Below are positions 9,188 through 16,711 of a stretch of DNA of 40,936 nt, in pieces. The notes under the pieces were generated by a model. The model made no database searches and was not told where the DNA came from. It saw nothing but the letters and a program-made list of their open reading frames with translations. The position numbers and the translations under genes were made by a program. Within the stretch, counting starts at the first letter, position 1. The number at the start of each line of letters is the position of its first letter. Location of the stretch: positions 1-40,936 of the forward strand of contig SYGN01000284.1 of assembly GCA_005799525.1 (NCBI GenBank). The letters are read 5' to 3'. The DNA comes from Opitutaceae bacterium. Its GTDB lineage: Bacteria > Verrucomicrobiota > Verrucomicrobiia > Opitutales > Opitutaceae.

Positions 9188-9852
9188 GCGGCAAACTCCT
9201 CCGCGTTGATCGCACGAAACGTCACCCGGTCCCCCGCCCGCAAGAGCGCAGGCTCATGGCGTCCTCCGTCGAAGAGTCGCAACGGCGTGCGCCCGATGAG
9301 ATTCCAACCGCCCGGCGTCATCAGCGGATAGACCCCCGTCTGCGCGCCACCGATTCCCACTGTCCCCGCCGGCACAACCGTGCGGGGCGCCGGCCTTCGC
9401 GGCGTGTGGATTTTCGCAGGCAGACCACCGAGATACGCAAAGCCGGGCGCAAATCCGATCGCCTGCACGAGGTAGTCACCTCCGGCGTGCAGGGCCACGA
9501 CTTCCTCGGAACTGAGCCCCGCCTGTGCGGCGACGTCGGCGAGGTCCGCCCCTCCCTCGCCACCATAGCACACCGGAATTACAATCACCCTCGCTTCCCT
9601 CCTCAAGTCGGCGGTCTCCACGCGTTCCGTCCGCGTCGCGATCTCCCGGCACAGCCGCTCATATCCACCGACCTGCGCGACGTCGTAAAACACGGTCACG
9701 CTCGCAAACGCCGGCACGACATCGACCACGCCAGCGGGTCGGTCGCGCTCGAGCGTCGCAGCTAACGCCCGTACTCGCCGCAGCCCCGTCTCGTCGAGGC
9801 CGGAACCGAGCGCGACAACAACGGCGGAATCGCCGAGGGGCGTGAGCGTCAT
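9178..9852 (-). CDS. pxpB: 5-oxoprolinase subunit PxpB (KipI family)
   Basis: This encodes 224 residues of the KipI/AHS1 family: LTPLGDSAVVVALG at the N-terminus, the central VIPVCYGGEGGADLADVA, then FAPGFAYLGGLP and TVGIGGAQTGVYP, ending with the conserved GGWNLIGRTP block. It forms a complex with PxpC; with PxpA it makes ATP-dependent oxoprolinase. It is the first gene of the six-gene operon, so the promoter should lie in 9853-10123, the divergent gap shared with the lipoprotein gene. No clear operator was recognised there. Confidence 0.94.
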   Translation of the reverse strand: MTLTPLGDSAVVVALGSGLDETGLRRVRALAATLERDRPAGVVDVVPAFASVTVFYDVAQVGGYERLCREIATRTERVETADLRREARVIVIPVCYGGEGGADLADVAAQAGLSSEEVVALHAGGDYLVQAIGFAPGFAYLGGLPAKIHTPRRPAPRTVVPAGTVGIGGAQTGVYPLMTPGGWNLIGRTPLRLFDGGRHEPALLRAGDRVTFRAINAEEFAAWR

Positions 9853-10123
9853 ACCGTCACTATTCGCGAGCCTCTGCCTGCCGCAAAAGAAAAAGTCCGG
9901 CGCTGGGGTGAGCGCCGAGCTTGCCTGGTTCCGACCGCTGATCAGTCAGCGCCGGGCCGTCTCAGCCAAACAGTTCAGTGGAGTGCAGGGCCGTCCCTTG
10001 CCGACCCGCCGCTGCGCTGAACACAACAGTCTTATTGCCGGCGCGTCCACGAACGATGCGGTGGTCGAGAATCGGCTAGTTTGGTTTGCTGTCGGGCAAC
10101 AAACCCGAAACTTTTATATACTC

Positions 10124-10732
10124 ATGCGATTCACGATCCTTCTCCTCGCCATCACGGCGGCGTTGTGTTTTAATGTCAGCGGCTGCCGCGACCCTGAAGT
10201 CACCACGTACCGCGTCGCCAAAGAAACTCCACCCGCCGCCAGTGCAGCGGCGAAGGGCCCTGCGGCCGCCGGCCCCGCCACCATGGCCAACACCCCTGTC
10301 CCCACGGCCGACGGCGAGAGCCTGACTTGGACCGCTCCCGCCCACTGGCAAGCGAAGCCCGCCACGGCCATGCGCAAGGGGAGCTACGCAGTCCCGACCG
10401 ACGGCGGCCCGCCCGCTGACTTGTCGATCACGGCCTTCCCCGGCGATGTCGGCGGCGAACCCGCCAACATCAACCGCTGGCGCGGACAAATCCAACTCTC
10501 CCCCGCCAGCGACGCCGATCTCACCACCGCCATCACCCGCTTCGAAAACAGCGGACTCACGTTCGCCGTCGTCGACTTTGAAAACGGCCAACAGCGCGTC
10601 CTCGGTGCGATCATTCCGTTCCGTGGGAGCACGTGGTTCGTCAAGCTCACGGGCCCGGCCACTGAGCTCACCAAAGAAAAGCCGGCCTTTCTTACGTTCC
10701 TGAAGACTGTGAAGCCCCCCTCTACGCCATGA
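10124..10732 (+). CDS. Small lipoprotein linked to cytochrome c biogenesis genes
   Basis: This encodes 202 residues from the ATG at 10124. The start was chosen because it gives a clear lipoprotein signal (MRFTILLLAITAALCFNVSGC, Cys21). An upstream extension in frame to 9842 has no signal or conserved features. After an Ala/Pro-rich linker comes a folded-looking domain of about 130 residues (LTWTAPAHWQAKP ... STWFVKLTGPATELTKEKP) with no motif I recognise. The stop overlaps the start of the ResB-like gene (ATGA), so it is translationally coupled to cytochrome c maturation; a role outside the membrane in that pathway is plausible but unproven. TATATA sits only a few bases before the ATG and no ribosome-binding site is evident. 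Confidence 0.78.
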   Translation: MRFTILLLAITAALCFNVSGCRDPEVTTYRVAKETPPAASAAAKGPAAAGPATMANTPVPTADGESLTWTAPAHWQAKPATAMRKGSYAVPTDGGPPADLSITAFPGDVGGEPANINRWRGQIQLSPASDADLTTAITRFENSGLTFAVVDFENGQQRVLGAIIPFRGSTWFVKLTGPATELTKEKPAFLTFLKTVKPPSTP

Positions 10733-11907
10733 ATCCTGCCGTTCGTTCCGTCCGCGATTTTTTCGTTTCGCTCGGACTCACCGTCGTCCTCCTCGCGCTC
10801 TCGCTCATCCTCGTCTTCGCGTCGACCCTCGCGCAAGTTGACCTCGGCATCTATGCCGTCCAAGAAGAGTTTTATCGCTCGTTCATCGCGATCTGGCACG
10901 TCGGCGGCATTTTTATTCCGCTCCCCGGCGGCTACCTCGTCGGCGGCCTGCTCCTCATCAACCTCCTTTCGGCGCACATCTACCGGCTCAAACTGGAGTG
11001 GCGTAAAGCCGGCATCCAGCTCACGCATTCCGGTCTGATCGTGCTCTTGCTGGGCGAACTTTTCACGGGCCTCTGGCAGGAAGATTTTCAGATGACGATC
11101 TCCGAGGGCGATACGAAAAATTATTCCGAAAGCTTTCGCCTCTACGAACTCGCCGTCATCGACACGACAGACCCGAAGATGGATGAGGTCGTGGCGATCC
11201 CCGATTCCAAGCTCGCCGGGGCCGCCCTCGTCCAACACCCGAAAATGCCGTTCCGCGTGGCGACGAAAGCCTACTTCCCCAACACCACCCTCGCCCGCCG
11301 CGATGCGGCTGCACTATCGCCCGCCGCCGCCGCCGTGCCGGTCGCGACGCGGGGCATCGGCAGCAGTGTCGCTGTGACGCCACTCCCGCTCACCTACAAG
11401 ATGAACGAAATGAACGTGCCTTCCGCGGTCGTGGAACTCATCGGTGACGAGGGCTCACTCGGCTCCTGGCTCGTCTCGCCCCATCTCGGTGCGCCGCAAA
11501 CCTTGTCTCACGCGGGCCGCACGTGGCGGTTGGAACTGCGCATCGCCCGCGCTTACAAACCGTTTTCCCTGCAGCTGCTCAAGGTGACGCACGACGTCTA
11601 CGTCGGAACCGATCTCCCCAAGAATTTCTCCAGCCGGATCAAGCTCACCACCCCGGACGGCCACGACGACCGGGAAGTTCTCATCTACATGAACAACCCT
11701 CTGCGCTATGGCGGCTACACGTTTTTCCAATATCAGATGGATAGCTCGCGGGGTCAGACCGGCCTGCAGGTCGTGCGGAATCCCAGCTGGCTGCTGCCCT
11801 ACATCGCCTGCATTATGATGACCTTCGGCCTCCTCCTTCAATTCGGCCTGAGCCTCCGCGCCTTCATCGCAAAACGCCGCACCACCGCCAAACCCGCCGT
11901 CGTATGA
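10729..11907 (+). CDS. ResB-like cytochrome c biogenesis membrane protein
   Basis: This encodes 392 residues. There are two or three membrane segments in the first 110 residues (VRDFFVSLGLTVVLLALSLI, GGYLVGGLLLINLLSAHIY, a third around LTHSGLIVLLLGELFTG), a large soluble domain about 115-345, and a final membrane segment (PYIACIMMTFGLLLQFGLS). The motif MNNPLRYGGYTFFQYQM near residue 325 is the ResB/Ccs1 signature. System II ResB and CcsA together move heme to the outside and attach it to apocytochrome c. It overlaps the genes before and after by four bases each. Family assignment is good; it lacks ResB's usual longer C-terminal extension. Confidence 0.86.
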   Translation: MNPAVRSVRDFFVSLGLTVVLLALSLILVFASTLAQVDLGIYAVQEEFYRSFIAIWHVGGIFIPLPGGYLVGGLLLINLLSAHIYRLKLEWRKAGIQLTHSGLIVLLLGELFTGLWQEDFQMTISEGDTKNYSESFRLYELAVIDTTDPKMDEVVAIPDSKLAGAALVQHPKMPFRVATKAYFPNTTLARRDAAALSPAAAAVPVATRGIGSSVAVTPLPLTYKMNEMNVPSAVVELIGDEGSLGSWLVSPHLGAPQTLSHAGRTWRLELRIARAYKPFSLQLLKVTHDVYVGTDLPKNFSSRIKLTTPDGHDDREVLIYMNNPLRYGGYTFFQYQMDSSRGQTGLQVVRNPSWLLPYIACIMMTFGLLLQFGLSLRAFIAKRRTTAKPAVV

Positions 11908-13748
11908 AAAAACACCTTCCGCTCCTCTTCCTCCTGCTCGGCCTCGCGCTCGTCGCTCGCTCCTTCCTTCCGGAGCGCAATAAAACCGACTTCGACCTCG
12001 CCGCTTTCGGTCGCCTCCCCGTCGTCGTCAACGGGCGCGTCAAGCCCGTGGATACCGTCGCCCGCACCGCACTTGTCGTCCTTCAAAGCAGCCAGAGCAT
12101 CGCCGCTCCCGACGAGACCAAGCTCACGCCCAACGAGTGGTTGCTGGACGTCCTCTTTCGCAGCTCACGCGCTGACGCCTACCAACACTTCGAAATCAAC
12201 CACCCCGACCTCCTCGCGATTTTCAGCCTCACGCCCGCGGACGGTCGCGCCAAACGTCGCTTCTCGTTTCGCCAGCTTGAACCAAAAATCGACGAACTCC
12301 AGCGCCAAGCCCGCCTCGCCGAGCCCGTCGAAGCCGCGATCCGCACGCCGTTCCAAAAGGCGGTCGCCCAACTTTACGCCAATCTCGGCCTGTACATCCG
12401 TCTCAAGGCCAGCATGGTCGCCCCCGATCACCAAGACTTTCTCAGCGAACTGCTGACGTATCAGAAAAATGTTACCGCAGGTGTCGCCGCAGTCCGGGCA
12501 AAAGAAGCCGGACAGCCCTACGATGCCGCCCTCGCCGCCCAAATGATGGAGTCCGGCGGGCGATTTTCACGCATGGGCGAACTCGCCTATCTCCTCGCCG
12601 TCCCACCCTCCGATGGGGAGAGCAACACCACGGGCTGGAAGAAAGTCGGCGATTCCCTCCTCGATTCGTTTCCCACTGGCCAGATCAATCCCGCGATTAT
12701 GGTCTACGCCGGTTTGGCGCGCACGTGGAAAGCCGATCAGCCGAAAGAATTCAACGAAATCCTCCGCCTCTACCGCGCGCAGCTCGAACGAAATTTCCCC
12801 CAGTCGCTGGTGAAATGCGACGCCGAGGCGCGCTACAACTCTGCCCAGCCCTTCTACACCGCGATGATTCTCTACGTCCTCGCGTTTCTGATCGCAGTCA
12901 TTTCTTGGCTCGTGTGGCCCGACGAACTCGGTCGCGCGGCTTTCTGGCTCCTCGGGATCGCTTGGGTGCTCGCGACTGCGGGCCTCCTCGCCCGGATGTG
13001 GCTCGAAGGTCGCCCGCCCGTCACGAACCTCTACTCCTCGGCGCTCTTCGTCGGCTGGATCGCCGTCGGTTTCTGCCTCGCGCTGGAATACATTTATCGC
13101 AACGCCATCGGCTCCGTGGCCGGCGGCCTCGTCGGATTTGCGACTCTGCTCATCGGCTACTACCTCTCCCTCGGCGGAGACACCTTGGAGATGATGCGCG
13201 CCGTGCTGGATTCGAACTTCTGGCTCGCGACCCACGTAGTCACGGTAACGGCCGGCTACGGAGCGACGTTCCTCGCGGGCTTTCTGGCGATCATCTACAT
13301 TTTCCGCGGCGTCTTCACCAAGTCCCTCGACAAGGCCACCGCCGATGCCCTCTCACGCATGATCTACGGCATCGTGTGCTTCGCCGCACTGTTCAGCCTC
13401 GTCGGCACCATCCTCGGCGGCATCTGGGCCGACCAGTCTTGGGGCCGTTTCTGGGGCTGGGACCCGAAAGAAAACGGTGCCCTCATGATCGTGATTTGGA
13501 ACGCCATCTATCTCCACGCTCGCTGGGGCGGATTGGCGAAACAACGCGGCCTCGCCGTCCTCGCCGTCTTCGGTAACGTTATCACGGCGTGGAGCTGGTT
13601 TGGCGTCAACATGCTGGGCGTCGGCCTGCACAGCTACGGCTTCATGGACTCGGCGTTTCCGTGGCTGCTCGCCTTCGCGGGGAGCCAACTGCTCTGCATC
13701 GCTCTCGGGAGCATCCCGCTTGCCATGTGGCGTAGCTTCCGGGCTTAG
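11904..13748 (+). CDS. ccsA: CcsA/ResC-like cytochrome c heme export and attachment protein
   Basis: This encodes 614 residues. The C-terminal half (about 310-614) has at least eight membrane segments and the tryptophan-rich heme-binding WWD motif WGRFWGWDPKENGALM at about residues 513-528, with conserved His in the flanking segments (ATHVVTVTAGY, GVGLHSYGF). The N-terminal about 300 residues form an extra soluble domain after a first membrane anchor (LPLLFLLLGLALVARSF), with the text VNGRVKPVDTVARTALVVL that is typical of CcsA fusions in Bacteroidetes and Verrucomicrobia. It works with the preceding ResB-like protein in System II cytochrome c maturation. It converges with recN. Confidence 0.92.
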   Translation: MKKHLPLLFLLLGLALVARSFLPERNKTDFDLAAFGRLPVVVNGRVKPVDTVARTALVVLQSSQSIAAPDETKLTPNEWLLDVLFRSSRADAYQHFEINHPDLLAIFSLTPADGRAKRRFSFRQLEPKIDELQRQARLAEPVEAAIRTPFQKAVAQLYANLGLYIRLKASMVAPDHQDFLSELLTYQKNVTAGVAAVRAKEAGQPYDAALAAQMMESGGRFSRMGELAYLLAVPPSDGESNTTGWKKVGDSLLDSFPTGQINPAIMVYAGLARTWKADQPKEFNEILRLYRAQLERNFPQSLVKCDAEARYNSAQPFYTAMILYVLAFLIAVISWLVWPDELGRAAFWLLGIAWVLATAGLLARMWLEGRPPVTNLYSSALFVGWIAVGFCLALEYIYRNAIGSVAGGLVGFATLLIGYYLSLGGDTLEMMRAVLDSNFWLATHVVTVTAGYGATFLAGFLAIIYIFRGVFTKSLDKATADALSRMIYGIVCFAALFSLVGTILGGIWADQSWGRFWGWDPKENGALMIVIWNAIYLHARWGGLAKQRGLAVLAVFGNVITAWSWFGVNMLGVGLHSYGFMDSAFPWLLAFAGSQLLCIALGSIPLAMWRSFRA

Positions 13749-13762
13749 CCGCATCCAGGCAG

Positions 13763-13878
13763 TTGAGGGTTGAGCCTCCGGTCCGGTGCTGAGTGACCAT
13801 TTTCAGCGACAAAAAACGTACCGTCACGCCTGAGCCGAGATCCACCTTTTGGGGGCTTTCCCAGCGCTCAGCCCTCAA
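13763..13878. repeat. Inverted-repeat element between convergent ccsA and recN
   Basis: The edges TTGAGGGTTGAGC (13763-13775) and GCTCAGCCCTCAA (13866-13878) pair with one mismatch, enclosing about 90 bases. The edge sequence is close to the right edge of the element at 3367-3486, so these may be two copies of one dispersed element. It could also act as a two-way transcription end for the convergent genes. No protein is encoded. Confidence 0.45.
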
Positions 13879-13930
13879 ATCTTGTGGGCTTGTTGATGGA
13901 GTCGTCAACGTGGCCCCGCGCGCAATCGCT

Positions 13931-15595
13931 TCAAATCTTGCTCAACAATTCCTCGGCGTGAGCCAGCGCGCTCTTGGCTTTGCTGTCGCCCAGCATCCGC
14001 GCGAGCTCGCTGACCCGGGCTTTCCGACTCGCTTGGATCGGTTCGATGGTCACGACGGCGCGATCCTTCGATTGATCCTTCGTCACCACCAAATGACACG
14101 TCGCCTGCGCCGCGACCTGCGGCAAATGCGTCACGCACAAGACTTGGTGGCTCTGTGCAATCGCGGCCATTTTCTCCCCGACCACGCGGCCGATCTCGCC
14201 GCCGACGTTCGCATCGACTTCGTCGAACACGAGCAGCGGAACGCCATCGAGATCGGCCAGCACGGTTTTCAGCGCGAGCATCACGCGGGCCAGCTCACCG
14301 CTCGACGCCACGCGATTCAGGGGTAAGGGAGCCTCCCCTACATTCGGTGAGAACAAAAACTCGCACCCGCAATCACCGGTTGGCCCCATTTCGGCGAGGC
14401 TCACGACACGCACGGAAAAATCCGCCTTCTTGAAACCCAGCTGGGCGATACCCTTGGCCGCAACCTTGGACAATTCCTTGGCCGCTTTCTCGCGCGCGGT
14501 TCGCAACGCCTGCGCCTCTTGTTTCGCCGCCCGCTCCGACGCGGCAATTTCTTTTTCAAGGCGCGCGAGTGTGCCCTCGATATCCCCTTGCACCTCGAGC
14601 CTTCGCTCGAGCTCATCGCGCGCCGCCATCACGGCGGACACTTCGCCACCGTGCTTCCGCCTTAACTCCTGCCATGTATTCATGCGGGAGGTAAGCTGCT
14701 CTGCTTGCTCCGGATCGAACTGCAACTGCTGGCTCAACGCCGAAAATTCCGCACCGAGGTCATTCAATTCCACGGCGGCAGACGAAAGCCGATCCGCCAA
14801 CGGCTTGCTCGCTGCATCGATCAACTCAAGTTGCCGGGCCTCACGCAACAGCGCGCCCACCCGCGATTGCACACCGTCTTCACCTGTCAGGCCCGCCGCC
14901 AGCGCCGACGATAACTCAATCAACTCTTGCGCCCGGCTCATGCGCTGAAAATCTCGATCCAGCGCCTCGATCGCCTCGTCGGTCAATTCCAACGCCGCGA
15001 TGCGGGCGAGTTGATTGCGTAAAAAATCGATCTGCTCGGGCGATAATCTCGTCTCGTGCGCGATCCGCTCGAGCTCATTCACGGATTCTCGCCAAGTCCG
15101 GTATTTCTCCCGATAGGAGGCGAGGGTTGCACCACAGCGCCCGAACAAATCCAGCAAATCGAGCTGACAACTTTCCTTGAGCAACCGGCGCGGCTCGCTC
15201 GGTCCATGGAAATCGACCCAATGCTCACCCAATCGCTGCAACGCGGACAGCGTAGCCAGACTACCGTTGATCGTGATCTTAGGCGCTTTTTCCCGTGCCA
15301 GACTGCGCTTGAGGATGAGCAACCCGTCTTCGCACGGCGGAAGCTCGAGTGCTCCGAGCGCGCCAGCAATCTGCGTCGGATCCTTGAAATAGAGTGCCGC
15401 TTCGACCTCGCAAGACGGGGCTCCCTGTCGAATGACGCTTTTGTCGGCACGTTCGCCCGCTAACAGGCTCAATGCACCCAGCAAGATACTTTTGCCCGCG
15501 CCCGTCTCGCCGGTCACGGCGGTGAAGCCGGCCTCAAAGTCAAGTGAGACCTCTTCGAGGAGTGCGAGATTGCGGATGCGAAGCGATTGTAGCAT
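13931..15595 (-). CDS. recN: DNA repair protein RecN (SMC-like ATPase)
   Basis: This encodes 554 residues from the ATG at 15595 (MLQSLRIRNLALLEEVSL), which is the conserved family start; a 21-codon upstream extension reads through the hairpin region and is rejected. The Walker A motif GETGAGKS is at about residues 29-36. A long coiled-coil middle follows (ELERIAHETRL ... ARLEKEIAASERAAKQE). The C-terminal ATPase half has VASSGELARVMLALK (signature), LLVFDEVDANVGG (Walker B) and VLCVTHLPQVAAQA. RecN acts early in double-strand break repair by homologous recombination on the nucleoid. No LexA-type operator was recognised upstream. Confidence 0.97.
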   Translation of the reverse strand: MLQSLRIRNLALLEEVSLDFEAGFTAVTGETGAGKSILLGALSLLAGERADKSVIRQGAPSCEVEAALYFKDPTQIAGALGALELPPCEDGLLILKRSLAREKAPKITINGSLATLSALQRLGEHWVDFHGPSEPRRLLKESCQLDLLDLFGRCGATLASYREKYRTWRESVNELERIAHETRLSPEQIDFLRNQLARIAALELTDEAIEALDRDFQRMSRAQELIELSSALAAGLTGEDGVQSRVGALLREARQLELIDAASKPLADRLSSAAVELNDLGAEFSALSQQLQFDPEQAEQLTSRMNTWQELRRKHGGEVSAVMAARDELERRLEVQGDIEGTLARLEKEIAASERAAKQEAQALRTAREKAAKELSKVAAKGIAQLGFKKADFSVRVVSLAEMGPTGDCGCEFLFSPNVGEAPLPLNRVASSGELARVMLALKTVLADLDGVPLLVFDEVDANVGGEIGRVVGEKMAAIAQSHQVLCVTHLPQVAAQATCHLVVTKDQSKDRAVVTIEPIQASRKARVSELARMLGDSKAKSALAHAEELLSKI

Positions 15596-15608
15596 GGGAT
15601 AACAGGCA

Positions 15609-15640
15609 CAAAAAAACCGCCGACATTCAAGCGGCGGTTT
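15609..15640 (-). terminator. Rho-independent terminator read on the - strand, just upstream of recN
   Basis: Read on the - strand, AAACCGCCG (15640-15632) pairs with CGGCGGTTT (15622-15614) across a 9-base loop, followed by a run of T (GGTTTTTTTGTG). It ends 14 bases before the recN start codon, so it should insulate recN from transcripts arriving from 15.65-16 kb, although no gene on that strand is visible there. Confidence 0.7.
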
Positions 15641-16601
15641 CAGATGGTGTGACCCCACCTACCGCGACGACGACAGCCCGGTGCGCGATCCGAACGCTCC
15701 GCCCTGCTATGAGGCGCTGCGCGCGCTGGCGATTTTCCTGTGCGGGCAGCACAAACGCGCCGAGCGCCGCCCGTAGGATTATCATTTACCGGACTTACTG
15801 CGCTCGCCGCGCAAGCGCAGCACCACGGTGATCCGGTGGAGCACCGCCTCGTCTCACCCTCCATGAGACCGCACCGTCGTCGCCAACGCGAAACTCACCG
15901 GCAGGTGCCACGCGCCGGTGGTGGCGGCGAGGACATAAAAAAGGTCACACTTTTCACTTTGTACTTTAAAGTGGACCCATCGGATTGGACAGATCTGAAA
16001 GTGAGTTATGAGTTAAGGAGGGAGGACAAGCGTGAAAGCAAGGGAGGGGCGCTGGGGAGCGCAGCTCCCTGCCAGTTTTTGTATTTAAGATATGAATATA
16101 TCGGCGGGGGTGCACTGTCGCAGGTTTGACTTCTTTCGGTGTGTTAATGGCGCGTTCACCTTCCTGGGTCCCTTCGCTCCCCCGGCGTTATCCGGCTTCA
16201 ACGCCACTATGGACCCTCTGACTCCGGCGCGGCTCAGCTCGCCGCGCCGGGATCTCCATTTATCCCATGCTCTCTTCGGATCGTTCTCGCTCCAACCACA
16301 CCCCAGCCGACCGGTCGCCAGCTTTGACAGTGCTAGTGCCGTGACCGGTTTGCCGCTTGCGCGGCAGGCTTCGCGTTACGCTCGCACGTCTGACCTGCCG
16401 TATCGAGTGCTCTTTCGTTCGGGACCGACCCTCCGTCTCGGGCTGCTCCCCACCCCGCCCTGCGGCGACGCAGTTGCCTCCGATTGCCCCGCGCGCGCTG
16501 TCTGCGCGGAGGAGATGACTTTCACATTCTGAGTTCATAGTTTCATGGACGCACGCGCGGCGGTTCTCCAACCGCAGTGCTTCCTCGCGACTGCGATTCT
16601 C
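15641..16601. other. About 1 kb with no assignable gene; possible mobile-element remnant
   Basis: No recognisable protein family is found on either strand. Two short + strand readings look somewhat protein-like: a 3' end at about 15655-15777 (SPVRDPNAPPCYEALRALA, stop TAG) and an open frame at 16092-16532 rich in Ser, Pro, Arg and Leu. Between them, 15945-16000 contains a palindromic AT-rich patch (CACTTTGTACTTTAAAGTGGACCC) reminiscent of insertion-sequence ends, then AAGGAGGGAGGACAAG. Base composition shifts towards AT around 15940-16130, unlike the flanks. It could be a decayed insertion element or a structured RNA; neither can be shown from sequence alone. Confidence 0.4.
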
Positions 16602-16637
16602 ACGCCCGACCGCTTCTAGTGATCGGGCGTTTTTTAT
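16602..16637 (+). terminator. Rho-independent terminator on + strand
   Basis: ACGCCCGA (16602-16609) pairs with TCGGGCGT (16623-16630), loop about 13 bases, followed by TTTTTTATTT. It points to a transcript arriving from the left on the + strand, that is, from the otherwise unassigned 15.9-16.6 kb stretch. On the - strand there is no T-run after the stem, so it does not serve the sulfatase gene that ends at 16712. Confidence 0.7.
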
Positions 16638-16711
16638 TTGCAGTGGGTCCTATACCCCAAAGCTAACGTCCAGCCTAACGCGACTATTTGCCGCGAATGC
16701 CGCGGTGATCT

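Noticed and set aside
8264-9852. Allophanate hydrolase (urea amidolyase) subunits
   Set aside because: PxpB/PxpC-type genes are often so labelled, but the pxpA and pcp neighbours show the oxoprolinase pathway, and no urea carboxylase is present.
15641-16601. tmRNA, 4.5S RNA, tRNA or group II intron
   Set aside because: No tRNA T-loop pattern, no CCA end, no intron domain V pattern and no reverse transcriptase frame could be found on either strand.
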